Shown here: positions 18,470 to 26,972 of the stretch, one piece after another
How positions within the stretch are numbered: position 1 is the first letter of the stretch
How the letters are laid out: each line of letters opens with the position of its first letter
DNA from: Salinivirgaceae bacterium
GTDB taxonomy: Bacteria; Bacteroidota; Bacteroidia; Bacteroidales; Salinivirgaceae
Direction: 5' to 3'
DNA length: 37,212 bases
NCBI GenBank assembly: GCA_028709085.1
Contig: JAQVXQ010000013.1
Location: forward strand, 1,446 to 38,657
Notes under the pieces: model-generated
What the model saw: only the letters and a program-made list of their open reading frames with translations
What the model was told of the DNA's origin: nothing
The model's database searches: none
Program-made: the position numbers and the translations under genes

Positions 18470-20782
18470 CTATTCTAACTTTATTTCTTTACATGGGATA
18501 TTGTGTTTTTTTAATATGTAGGTGAGTTGGTTGACGGAAAATGGTTTAGCCATATAGTCGTCGCAACCATTCTCACGAGCATTGTTTTCATCGCCAATCA
18601 TTGCAAATGCAGTAATGGCTACTATGGGAACTGAACCATCTATTTGTTTAATAATTTTCGTGGCCTCGTATCCATCAAGGATCGGCATTTTAACATCCAT
18701 TAATATACAGTTTGCATTGGGGTGCTCTTTGTAGTAATCGACCGCTTCTTGTCCGTTCGAAACCGCCACTACCGGTGTCTCTGTAATGCCATTTAAAATA
18801 CGTTGCAATAGCAACAAACTTGTGTCGTCGTCGTCAGCAATTAATATATAAGAATTGTTTTTATGGACGGGATGGGTTTTTAATGGACTTTTAAGGTTAA
18901 TTTCATTGCTAATGTGTGGATGTTTAAAAATAATGCTGAATTTAGATCCCTGATTATGGGTCGACTCAACTTCGATGGTACAGTTAATAAGTTTGGCGAA
19001 ATTTTTTGATATTGATAGTCCAAGTCCACTGCCATCGATATTGTTTGTGGTGTTTTCAAGTTTAGTGAAGTGATTGAATAGGTTGTTCTGTTGATCAAGT
19101 GGAATTCCAATTCCTGTATCTTCGATAAAAAGCTTAATGGTTGTATCGGCTTGTGTAAAACCAATGGTAATGCGACCGTTTTTAGTGTATTTTAGAGCAT
19201 TGTCGAGGAGTTGGTTTGTTATTTTGCGCAATATTTCAATGTCTGTTTTCACGATTATATCTTCGGAATCGTCGGGGAGGTACATCGAAAATGTGATGTT
19301 TTGCTTTGCTATTTTAGTATAGAATAGTTCGTAGGTGTCGAAAATTATGCTGCTTAATAAAACATCGGTAAAGGTGGGCGTTACACTTTTCGTTAATAGG
19401 AGCGACGCATCCATGTAATTTGTAATGGTGTTTAAGAGTCGATCGCTGCTGGTTTGTAATATTTCAAAATACTCCTCTTTATTGTGTTGCGAAATATTGG
19501 GCTTTATAACTAAATTGGCAAATCCTATGATTCCATTTAATGGAGTCCTAATTTCATGTGAAATGTTGTTTAGGAAAATTGTTTTCATTTTGTCGCTCGC
19601 TTCGGCTTTCTCCTTGGCCAAAAGTAACGTTCTTTCAGCCTCTTTTCTAGCTGTAATATCTTCATAGAGCGCCAATACGGAGATCCTATTTCCTTTAAGT
19701 ATAATCGGTTTCCCAATAACTAACACTTCAATTAATTTGCCATATTTGGTTTTTCTGACTGTTTCTTTGTAAATTGTTTTTCCTCTCGCAACATCTTTCA
19801 ATAATGAATTTCGCTCTTCGGTTAACTCTTTTGGTATTATGAGTTTGTTTATTTTTATTCCAAGAATGTCTTCTTTTGAATAGCCAAATAATTTATCAAA
19901 ATGCAGGTTGCAATCAACAAGTTGATCATCATTGTTAAAAACAGCAATAGCCAAAGGAGTACTGTTGAATAGACTTTCGAAATAGGCCCTTTCTGTCTCT
20001 AGTTTTTGCTGTATATCGCTCTGAAATGTTTGATCCAAGTCTATAAAATAGAGTTCTGTTTCGCCCAATTTGTTTTCAAATACTCTACAATAACTGTAAA
20101 CATTGGCAATGGAATTGTCCTTGCGCTGAAGTTGTATTGTTCTTGGATATGGGTTTGCTTTATTTTGAAGTATTTTGTCTATTTCATTTGAAATCGATAA
20201 GCGCAAGTGCCTCGGAATAATGAAATCGATTATATTTTTATCGAGTACTTCTTCTTTTTTATATCCAAAAAGGGTTTCGCTTCCTTTGTTCCAGTATATA
20301 ACGTTGCCTTGCATATTATACCCTTGAACGGCAATATGGTCGATGTTTTCTAAGAGTGTTTTGAAGATTGCAGGGTGTGTAATGCTTGTCTGGGATTCTT
20401 TTGGATGTTCATTAAGCTGTTCGTTATATTGAAGGATCGACTTGCTGATCTCTTCAAGAGCCCTCGGAGAGAATACGTTATAGATCCCCTTTTTTACGCA
20501 TCGCACAATGGGTTGTATCTCTGTGGTACTCGACAATATGATACAAGAGTTCTTTTTGTAGTCCAATTCAATTGATTCGCAAAACTCATCGAGGTTCTTT
20601 TCAGACTCGTGGTGAACCACAATTAGATTATTCTTAGAAGGTTCAATTTTACCGTTTAACGTTGACAGCGATTTGAAGTGTTTTATTTCAAAATTAATGT
20701 CCGTGCTCCGCAGTTCAGATTCTACTATTAGATATAATTCGTAACTTGTTGTTAAAAAAAGTATGTTTAATTGTTTAGTCAT
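18470..20782 (-). CDS. soluble hybrid sensor histidine kinase (pseudo-receiver, 2 PAS, HisKA, HATPase, receiver)
   Basis: A 770-residue kinase without membrane segments. Residues 1-120 have a receiver-like pattern (LNILFLTTSYE, then NNLIVVHHES) but lack the acidic pair, and the phosphoacceptor position is His57/58, so it is a pseudo-receiver. Two PAS domains follow (about 137-255 and 265-385), ending in LALYEDITARKEAER. HisKA carries His409 (FLNNISHEIRTPLNGIIGF). The HATPase domain shows LLDNALKYT, DTGIGIP and GSGLGLSISK. The C-terminal receiver has the acidic cluster ADDDD, the acceptor Asp696 (ILMDVKMPILDGYEA) and the Lys in MAKPF. It is the first gene of a two-kinase operon with 14982-18464, and a good promoter match lies upstream at 20818-20849. 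Having both kinases adjacent suggests a branched or shared phosphorelay; the output protein is not in the window. Confidence 0.93.
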   Translation of the reverse strand: MTKQLNILFLTTSYELYLIVESELRSTDINFEIKHFKSLSTLNGKIEPSKNNLIVVHHESEKNLDEFCESIELDYKKNSCIILSSTTEIQPIVRCVKKGIYNVFSPRALEEISKSILQYNEQLNEHPKESQTSITHPAIFKTLLENIDHIAVQGYNMQGNVIYWNKGSETLFGYKKEEVLDKNIIDFIIPRHLRLSISNEIDKILQNKANPYPRTIQLQRKDNSIANVYSYCRVFENKLGETELYFIDLDQTFQSDIQQKLETERAYFESLFNSTPLAIAVFNNDDQLVDCNLHFDKLFGYSKEDILGIKINKLIIPKELTEERNSLLKDVARGKTIYKETVRKTKYGKLIEVLVIGKPIILKGNRISVLALYEDITARKEAERTLLLAKEKAEASDKMKTIFLNNISHEIRTPLNGIIGFANLVIKPNISQHNKEEYFEILQTSSDRLLNTITNYMDASLLLTKSVTPTFTDVLLSSIIFDTYELFYTKIAKQNITFSMYLPDDSEDIIVKTDIEILRKITNQLLDNALKYTKNGRITIGFTQADTTIKLFIEDTGIGIPLDQQNNLFNHFTKLENTTNNIDGSGLGLSISKNFAKLINCTIEVESTHNQGSKFSIIFKHPHISNEINLKSPLKTHPVHKNNSYILIADDDDTSLLLLQRILNGITETPVVAVSNGQEAVDYYKEHPNANCILMDVKMPILDGYEATKIIKQIDGSVPIVAITAFAMIGDENNARENGCDDYMAKPFSVNQLTYILKKHNIPCKEIKLE

Positions 20783-20817
20783 CGTCTTGGTTGAATTGTA
20801 TTCTGCTTTAACAGAGT

Positions 20818-20849
20818 CAAAATTAGTAAATATTTTTCAGTTGAAACAA
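20818..20849 (-). promoter_or_regulatory. Bacteroidota-type promoter of the tandem kinase operon
   Basis: Read on the minus strand, a TTG (20849-20847) precedes TAATTTTG (20825-20818) by 21 bp, a full match to the TAnnTTTG -7 consensus with acceptable spacing. The predicted start of transcription lies about 28 nt before the ATG at 20782. Confidence 0.6.
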
Positions 20850-21243
20850 TTTATCTAAGGGGATAGTTCTTATTTTATACTGATTTCTACTATTCTAAGT
20901 GAAATAATATTTTAATGGTTAAAACTAGTCTCCGACCAAATATGATTGCTGAAAGTAGTACTAATGTTATATCGAATTTAATTCGCGGGTTTATTTCTTG
21001 ATTGTTCCTTGAAGGTGCTCTGTTTTAGTTGTTATTATAATGTTTTGGTGTTTTACTTTGCATAAAGCTTGAATGAGTGGATTGCATTTCTTTTTTTTAA
21101 ACAAAATAATTCCGTAAGTGTTATTTTGTTTCGTAAACTAAGTATAAATTAAATTGTCCCATAGCAAAGTTCTCTTTGTCAATATTTGCTTCTATAATTA
21201 ACATCAAGGGTATTTAGAGTTATATTTATATTTAGTTTTTGTC
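20850..21243. other. intergenic region between divergent genes, with an AT-rich perfect hairpin
   Basis: The 510-bp gap between the kinase operon (start 20782) and the decarboxylase homologue (start 21293) holds a promoter at each end (20818-20849 and 21244-21272). Between them a perfect 11-bp inverted repeat occurs: aaacaaaataa at 21099-21109 and its complement at 21121-21131, with an 11-nt spacer. It has no T-run on its 3' side in either direction, so it is more like an operator or RNA hairpin than a terminator. No credible gene was found in the rest. Confidence 0.5.
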
Positions 21244-21272
21244 TTGTTTATGCACATATTTTACTATTTTTG
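21244..21272 (+). promoter_or_regulatory. Bacteroidota-type promoter of the decarboxylase homologue
   Basis: TTG at 21244-21246 and TATTTTTG at 21265-21272, 18 bp apart, match the TTG / TAnnTTTG consensus fully at the -7 box. The ATG follows 20 bp downstream, giving a leader of only about 14 nt. Confidence 0.6.
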
Positions 21273-21292
21273 GCTATAAATAAAATCGATAT

Positions 21293-22321
21293 ATGCAAGG
21301 TGTTATTAGTTATGATGCTCCAGCCAATGTTTCGCTGGTAAAAAATTTCGGGAGTTATCGGAATAAAACAAGTGGAAATCCTTCATTTAGTATGACTCTC
21401 AATAAGAGTCGTTCACAAACTACGGTTCACTATAATTATGATGCTTCGAATAAAACTGAATTTAGTATTACCATTAATGGAGCAGAATCAGACTATTTGC
21501 GTCAACGCATAGGAGTTTGGTTGAAACGCGTTTCCCCTATTTTTCCGTGGATAAGCAATACTAAGTTTGAAATTTCTGTAATTATTGATCAGGATTTAGT
21601 TCCCTTTGTAGGAATATACACGGTTATGACATCTATGTCCAGTTGTTTGGCAGGAATTGCTCATCGATTAGGAAAGTCAGACTCCAAAACCCAATTTCAA
21701 ACCATTAGTAGCATAGCATTGCTTGATTCTGAAAATGCAGCTCGCTCCGTTTATGGCGGATTTGTAGGATTTGGGAAAAGTCCATCCATTGCCTGGTCGT
21801 CCGATAAATATGCTACACAATATCAAAGAGATGCAATAATTTATAATAAATTGAACGATTCGATTCTTGTTTTCGAAAGTCCGGAGGCTGAATTTAAAAA
21901 ACCAAACCCCGACGATCTATTAAATCATCCCTATTTGGAAGCCCGAGTTAAACATGCACAGTTGAATATTAATAAATTCCTACGCGCTTTGGATGAAGGA
22001 ATCTGGGATTTATTTGAAAAAATTATTGAAAATGAAGCCTTGACTTTGTTAGCTCTATTGCTCTCGTCAGAGAATAGTTCGTTTTTTCCAAACAGAAAAA
22101 TAATAGATTGGGCACATTATCTTCGCGAGGAGCGCGATAAATCATCTAGTCCCATAACATTTACATTCGATCGAGAGTTGCGTTTACATATTCTCTATCC
22201 TCCGATTGCTGAAAAAACGGTGATGAAAATGGTGGAAAACTCGCCGTTGCAAGTATCAAATATTCTGCACGATAGCATTGGTGGAGGAGTACAACTCCTT
22301 AGTGATGAGCTTGTAAAGTAA
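21293..22321 (+). CDS. diphosphomevalonate decarboxylase homologue with eroded active-site loops (GHMP superfamily)
   Basis: The 342 residues align by eye along their whole length with the diphosphomevalonate decarboxylase (MvaD) family, which makes isopentenyl diphosphate from mevalonate diphosphate with ATP. Matching blocks: APANVSLVKNFG with Lys17, NPSFSMTLN, a SENAARSVYGGFVGFG block with Arg151, NHPYLEARVKHAQLN, ENEALTLLALLLSS, and FTFDRELRLHILYP with Asp293. The catalytic Lys, Arg and Asp positions are thus kept. However, the ATP loop normally of the form G(L/I)ASSA is YTVMTSMSSCLA here, GSGSACRS is DSENAARS, and the DAGxN following the Asp is DRELR. These changes would be expected to harm ATP binding, so this is likely a repurposed or inactive paralogue. 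No other mevalonate pathway gene is in the window, and the gene has its own promoter. Confidence 0.75.
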   Translation: MQGVISYDAPANVSLVKNFGSYRNKTSGNPSFSMTLNKSRSQTTVHYNYDASNKTEFSITINGAESDYLRQRIGVWLKRVSPIFPWISNTKFEISVIIDQDLVPFVGIYTVMTSMSSCLAGIAHRLGKSDSKTQFQTISSIALLDSENAARSVYGGFVGFGKSPSIAWSSDKYATQYQRDAIIYNKLNDSILVFESPEAEFKKPNPDDLLNHPYLEARVKHAQLNINKFLRALDEGIWDLFEKIIENEALTLLALLLSSENSSFFPNRKIIDWAHYLREERDKSSSPITFTFDRELRLHILYPPIAEKTVMKMVENSPLQVSNILHDSIGGGVQLLSDELVK

Positions 22322-22353
22322 ATTCATAAACCCTTGCGTAATCTTTGAAACGA

Positions 22354-22497
22354 ATGTACTTTGATTTAAATCTTATCCTGCTAATAATCACTTTTTGGTG
22401 GCTATTTGCAGGATTTTTTGTAGCATTGTTTTATTTATGTGTAATAAAATACTCTACTGTTTGCGAAAACATCACTACTTTTGCAATAGTGAGCTGA
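22354..22497 (+). CDS. possible small single-pass membrane protein
   Basis: An uninterrupted 47-codon frame (ATG 22354 to TGA 22497) encodes one strongly hydrophobic segment (LILLIITFWWLFAGFFVALF) followed by a short polar tail, KYSTVCENITTFAIVS. It lies 32 bp after the decarboxylase homologue on the same strand. Against it: there is no recognisable ribosome binding site, AT-rich intergenic DNA readily gives hydrophobic frames, and a promoter -7 box for the next gene overlaps its 3' end. Treat as a candidate only. Confidence 0.25.
   Translation: MYFDLNLILLIITFWWLFAGFFVALFYLCVIKYSTVCENITTFAIVS
22476..22483 (+). promoter_or_regulatory. -7 promoter element upstream of the 22575-27719 gene run
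   Basis: TACTTTTG followed by CA matches the Bacteroidota TAnnTTTG consensus exactly. A TTTG lies at 22460-22463, closer than the usual spacing (12 bp), so the -33 element is uncertain. It would give a leader of about 85 nt for the gene at 22575. Confidence 0.4.
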
Positions 22498-22574
22498 TTG
22501 AAGTAATAAAGATCGCATATTTTTATTAATCTGATTTATCAAAGAACACTAAAACAATCAATTTTAAACCTACA

Positions 22575-23402
22575 ATGAATATAGAACTTCTGAAAAGCCT
22601 TTTGAATCGTGATGTTGTTGATTTAAAGGAGATTGCGTCAAATATTGAGCCCGGATATGTGTTGAGTAAAATGGAGGTGCAGATAATACAGTCGCGCATA
22701 AATAACCTATCCAATTCAATTGACGAGCTTTTTTTAGCCTTTGAAATGGGAAAGGGTTCTGAAAAAGAGTCTGTTGTTGTGCCAGAGATAACGGTTGAAA
22801 AGGTGAAAAGCGTGGTTAAACCAGAACACGAAGAATCGGAGATCATTGTTCCAGCATCAAATCCAAAACCGCAGCAAAAACAACATGAAAAAACCGAAGC
22901 CCCTTCGATTGTTGAAAAGCCGACAGTTCAAGAGATTGTTCATAAAAAGGAAACCCCTAAATTGGATAAGCCAAAGAACGTTGTAGATAAGGAAATTGCC
23001 ATTGAATCAACAGACCCAGAAGCGCATATTAATGAACCCACAAGATCAATAAGTGCCGAGAGTACCAAAAAGAAAACCTTGGCCGATAATTTCAGCGACT
23101 CGGCGGTTTCCCTAAATGAACTTGTTGGACAAGCCGGAATTAATTCTGATAGAGCTTCCATGTTGAGTCGAAAACCCATCCTCGATATTCATAAAGCAAT
23201 TAATTTGAATGAGCGAATTGCTTTTATTCGTGACCTCTTTAGTGGTGATGCAAAAAGATACACAAGCACTATTGATCAATTGAATGCTTTTGATGATTTT
23301 TCGCAAGCCATCGATTATATTAATCAGGAATTTAATTGGGATCAATCAACGGATAATTTTAAGATATTTATCGAAATTATATATCGTCGATACATAAATT
23401 AA
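22575..23402 (+). CDS. conserved hypothetical protein with disordered linker
   Basis: A 275-residue cytoplasmic protein in three parts. Residues 1-60 are probably helical (LLKSLLNRDVVDLKEIAS). Residues about 65-175 are a low-complexity linker rich in Glu, Lys, Pro and Val (KPTVQEIVHKKETPKLDK). The C-terminal 90 residues look like a compact helical domain (LNERIAFIRDLFSGDA, FNWDQSTDNFKIFIEIIYRR). I recognise the C-terminal pattern from uncharacterised Bacteroidota proteins but know of no function for it. The stop codon is 4 bp before rsmI, so the two are cotranscribed. The disordered linker between two helical ends suggests a scaffold or adaptor, but this is inference. Confidence 0.85.
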   Translation: MNIELLKSLLNRDVVDLKEIASNIEPGYVLSKMEVQIIQSRINNLSNSIDELFLAFEMGKGSEKESVVVPEITVEKVKSVVKPEHEESEIIVPASNPKPQQKQHEKTEAPSIVEKPTVQEIVHKKETPKLDKPKNVVDKEIAIESTDPEAHINEPTRSISAESTKKKTLADNFSDSAVSLNELVGQAGINSDRASMLSRKPILDIHKAINLNERIAFIRDLFSGDAKRYTSTIDQLNAFDDFSQAIDYINQEFNWDQSTDNFKIFIEIIYRRYIN

Positions 23403-23406
23403 CAGC

Positions 23407-24072
23407 ATGTTATATATTGTACCAACTCCGGTCGGAAATCTTGAAGATATTACCCTACGGGCCATTCAAGTTCTTAAAAATGCCGATGCTATTATAGCCG
23501 AGGATACTCGGAAAAGTGGGATTTTATTGCGGCATTTTGAGATTTCAAAACCGTTAGTCTCCTTTCATAAATTTAATGAACATCAAATAGTTTCGCGATT
23601 GGTTGATCGAATGCAACAAGGGGACACGCTGGCGTTAGTTTCCGATGCTGGAACTCCTGGAATTAGCGATCCTGGATTTTTGTTGGTCCGCGCAGCCATT
23701 GCTGCCGACATTGAGGTAATTACACTTCCTGGTGCCACAGCCATGATTCCGGCTGTTGTTAACAGTGGCTTGCCGTGTGATAAGTTTATATTTGAAGGGT
23801 TTATGCCGCAGAAAAAAGGCCGGCACAAACTAATGGAATCGTTAAAAACGGAGTCTCGGACAATGATTTTTTATGAATCTCCGCATCGACTGCTAAAAAC
23901 GCTGGAACTATTTAAGGAGACCTTTGGCGAGGATCGTAAAGCAGCCGTATGTCGTGAAATTAGTAAAATACATGAGCAAACACATCGAGGAACTATGGTG
24001 GAATTAATCGCTTATTTTACAGAAACAGACCCTCGTGGCGAGATTGTTTTGGTGGTAAATGGTGCTGATTAG
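23407..24072 (+). CDS. rsmI: 16S rRNA (cytidine(1402)-2'-O)-methyltransferase
   Basis: RsmI methylates the ribose of C1402 in the decoding centre of 16S rRNA with S-adenosylmethionine. The N-terminus MLYIVPTPVGNLEDITLRA, then ADAIIAEDTRKSG, SDAGTPGISDPGF and the ESPHRLLKTL motif are the family's signatures within a tetrapyrrole-methylase (SPOUT-unrelated class III) fold. At 221 residues it lacks the extra C-terminal domain of the E. coli enzyme (about 286), which is common in this phylum. The gene begins 4 bp after the hypothetical gene. Its last 14 bases overlap the start of the sensor kinase gene in another frame, so translation of the two may be coupled. Confidence 0.96.
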   Translation: MLYIVPTPVGNLEDITLRAIQVLKNADAIIAEDTRKSGILLRHFEISKPLVSFHKFNEHQIVSRLVDRMQQGDTLALVSDAGTPGISDPGFLLVRAAIAADIEVITLPGATAMIPAVVNSGLPCDKFIFEGFMPQKKGRHKLMESLKTESRTMIFYESPHRLLKTLELFKETFGEDRKAAVCREISKIHEQTHRGTMVELIAYFTETDPRGEIVLVVNGAD

Positions 24073-26929
24073 AAAATATATAGTTGTTCTTGCCTTGTTT
24101 CTGTCTTTGTTGTCAAGCAAAGCAGTTCAGGCTCAATGGCCACAGCAGTTCAAGTTTCATGAACGTGAAGGGTTGGTCTGTGGTAAAATATTTCAATTAC
24201 TCAGCGATAGTCGACATTATATTTGGATTGCCTCTGAGCACGGTTTGTTTCGATACGACGGATTTCAATTTCAGAAATTCTCCACCAACGATGGACTACC
24301 TAGTAATACAATTGTCGATGTTTTGGAAAGGGATGGAGAAATTGTTGCTGTTAGCAAAATGGGGACAATTGCCATTTTTAATGGACAAGAGTTTACTCCC
24401 CATCCATTAAATAAGTTCATGGGAAATTTATCGCAGGGAAATTACCCGATTTCAAAATCACTAGCGTTTACAGACCACATAATTTCTCTTTCGTTTTATG
24501 ATCTGGGAACCTATGTTGTTGATAGTACAGGTGTAATTTATGAAACGTCAAAAGATCAGAGTTTTCCTGATTTGATGGGATTCCTTTATAACTCTACCCT
24601 TGCCGAGGATTTAGTTGGCGATATTGAACAGTATTTAAAGAAACATCATAAGCAAATAATAAATAATCCGTGGTTTATTCCCGGAAACATCACTTTAAAT
24701 CAAGAGAGCAACCAACATTTTTTAAATTACGGCTCATTTTCATTACAGTTTAATAACGGAGAGTTAAAGCACGCTTTTTCCCAAAATCCAATTTCTAGTG
24801 TGGGAATGGTTAACGACGAAAATTATGTGGCGTTTGAACAAGGGGGTATTGTTTTTGAAACCAAGGAGGGCGAAGCTACCATTTTGCCAAGCCTAACTGT
24901 AACGCATTGTATTGTCGATCATGAAAATGGAATTTGGATTTCAACCAATAATAATGGGTTGTTTTATGTCCGTAATTTGTCGGTTCGTAATTTTAATTAC
25001 TCCACCAATTTTCACTTTATGAATGTTGGCGATATGGCAATAACCCCTAAAGGAAATATGTTCATCGCACACAACACCATCTCGGTAGACCTAGTAACAC
25101 GAGAGGGAATATTCCTTAATACAATTAATACACACCATCGAAAGAAAATTAATTCCCTAACATACAGTCCCAAAGATAAAGTCCTATTGGGAGTTAGTGA
25201 CAAGAAATTGATCACAATCTCGTTTAAAGAGAATTCATATTCTGTGAAAAATCATCCAACGCATAAGGTTAATAATATTGTTACTTGTAAGGATACTGTT
25301 TTTGTCTCATCCATGGTGGGAGTCTATTATTATGATGAGTTTAAATCAAGATTGAACCCCTATTTTAGTAAAAAATCGGCTAATCAGGTTCGTTTGTTTT
25401 CAGCCGATAATCGGAAATGGATGGTTAGCGATCACGTATTGTATGAGATTGTTCATAAGAAACTAATTGCCTTTCATCCGGATATCATCGATTCATCGGA
25501 AATCGTAGATTTATTCTCCGTGGGAGGTCAGATCATTGTTGCAGCCCGTGATAAAGGACTCATTGTGTGTCGTAACGATGTGGTTCATGTGGTTAAATCG
25601 GCCGGTCTTTTCAATCTTACGAAAGTTTTAATGGCAACAAAGAGTAATCAATACCTGTTTCTAGCAACGTTGGATGGTGTTATAGCGATTCCCATTGAGA
25701 ACAATGAATGCAACTATGACAAAAGCCTGATGTTGAATAGATCTTTTGGAATTTCGTCCCATGAGTTTGAACGTATTGAGTGCACTGAAACTCATTTGTA
25801 TATTCAAACCCGAATGGGAGTCGATCTCTTGACTATTGCCGAAATTAAAAAAATACCAACCATTACCATCCCTAAACCATCCATCGAGGTTAATGGGAAA
25901 CCGGTAAAGTATAATTCTACAATCCATTTGAACGACGAAAACAATAGCATCGATTTCTTTTATTCACCTTTGTTTTATAAATATCTCGATCAGATGAAAT
26001 ACTCCTTTTTTATCGAGAATTATTACGACAAGCCCATTGTTACCAATAGTCCACAATTGTCCATAAAAGGATTGCCTTTTGGTAAATACAAACTACATGT
26101 GAAAGTGTGCGATTATAAAGGACATTGGGTCGAAGGAGATGAAATAGAGATCATTCGGATGCCACCCATCTATAAACACAGTTTGTTTATTGTGGTTTTA
26201 GTGCTGTTGGTTTTACTGCCAATATTTTTAGTAATTCTTCTGAATGTGCGTTTAGCACGTCGTAGAGCAGAACTAAATTCGGAAAAAAAAGAGCAGGTAA
26301 ATCGGATTATATCCCAACAAATTAATCCCCATTTTACGTTCAATTCGCTCAATGCCATTCATCATTTTGTGTTAACCAATAATCGCGAGGATTCCAGTAA
26401 ATATCTTATTAAATTTTCCTCCTTAATGCGTAGCGTTTTTGAATATTCCGAAGAGGAAACAATATCTTTGGAGAAAGAATTGGAGGTGCTTGGGTTTTAT
26501 GTGGAACTTGAACAACTTAGGTTTCAGGGGAGGTTTACTTTTCATGTTGATGTAGAGCCGAATATCTCCTTAATTGGTACAAAAATAACCCCTTTTCTAC
26601 TTCAACCGTTTGTTGAAAATGCAATTCGTCATGGAGTAGTAAAGTCCGGTGTTCCTGGAAAAATTGTGGTGAGTTTTAAAATGAAAAACGATTATTTGTA
26701 TATATCAATTGAAGATAATGGAATTGGGCGTGTTGCCGCACAAAAATTAAAGGGGAATGCGTCTAATCAGCGAAAAAGGATGGGGTTTTCTATTATAGAC
26801 CAAAGGATTAAGCGAATAAACATGCTTACAAAAGAGAAGACAACTCTTAAAATTGTTGATTTATACGAAGATGGTGAAGCAAAGGGCACGAAAGTTATAC
26901 TTCTTATGCCCTATGTAACCAAAAATTAG
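24059..26929 (+). CDS. LytS-type sensor histidine kinase with periplasmic propeller and Y_Y_Y domain
   Basis: A 956-residue membrane sensor. A signal peptide (ALFLSLLSSKAVQAQ) precedes a large periplasmic region with Reg_prop propeller repeats (YIWIASEHGLFRYDGFQF, GIWISTNNNGLFYVRN). A Y_Y_Y domain follows at about 620-705 (KYSFFIENYYDKPIV, GLPFGKYKLHVKVCDY). One transmembrane segment spans about 707-731 (HSLFIVVLVLLVLLPIFLVI). The cytoplasmic part is a His_kinase (LytS family) domain with phosphoacceptor His758 in ISQQINPHFTFNSLNAI, then a HATPase with FVENAIRHG and EDNGIGR. It starts inside the last codons of rsmI (14-base overlap, ATG 24059) and is followed 43 bp later by its LytTR regulator. 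The two form a two-component system; the ligand is unknown. The propeller appears less repetitive than in carbohydrate-sensing hybrid systems. Confidence 0.93.
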   Translation: MVLIRKYIVVLALFLSLLSSKAVQAQWPQQFKFHEREGLVCGKIFQLLSDSRHYIWIASEHGLFRYDGFQFQKFSTNDGLPSNTIVDVLERDGEIVAVSKMGTIAIFNGQEFTPHPLNKFMGNLSQGNYPISKSLAFTDHIISLSFYDLGTYVVDSTGVIYETSKDQSFPDLMGFLYNSTLAEDLVGDIEQYLKKHHKQIINNPWFIPGNITLNQESNQHFLNYGSFSLQFNNGELKHAFSQNPISSVGMVNDENYVAFEQGGIVFETKEGEATILPSLTVTHCIVDHENGIWISTNNNGLFYVRNLSVRNFNYSTNFHFMNVGDMAITPKGNMFIAHNTISVDLVTREGIFLNTINTHHRKKINSLTYSPKDKVLLGVSDKKLITISFKENSYSVKNHPTHKVNNIVTCKDTVFVSSMVGVYYYDEFKSRLNPYFSKKSANQVRLFSADNRKWMVSDHVLYEIVHKKLIAFHPDIIDSSEIVDLFSVGGQIIVAARDKGLIVCRNDVVHVVKSAGLFNLTKVLMATKSNQYLFLATLDGVIAIPIENNECNYDKSLMLNRSFGISSHEFERIECTETHLYIQTRMGVDLLTIAEIKKIPTITIPKPSIEVNGKPVKYNSTIHLNDENNSIDFFYSPLFYKYLDQMKYSFFIENYYDKPIVTNSPQLSIKGLPFGKYKLHVKVCDYKGHWVEGDEIEIIRMPPIYKHSLFIVVLVLLVLLPIFLVILLNVRLARRRAELNSEKKEQVNRIISQQINPHFTFNSLNAIHHFVLTNNREDSSKYLIKFSSLMRSVFEYSEEETISLEKELEVLGFYVELEQLRFQGRFTFHVDVEPNISLIGTKITPFLLQPFVENAIRHGVVKSGVPGKIVVSFKMKNDYLYISIEDNGIGRVAAQKLKGNASNQRKRMGFSIIDQRIKRINMLTKEKTTLKIVDLYEDGEAKGTKVILLMPYVTKN

Positions 26930-26972
26930 TAAATTACAACGTTCTTTGTAATTAATAAAATCGGAAATATCT

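Noticed and set aside
20917..21003. Short 28-codon frame in the kinase/decarboxylase intergenic region
   Set aside because: It has no hydrophobic or conserved character and no ribosome binding site; such short frames occur by chance.
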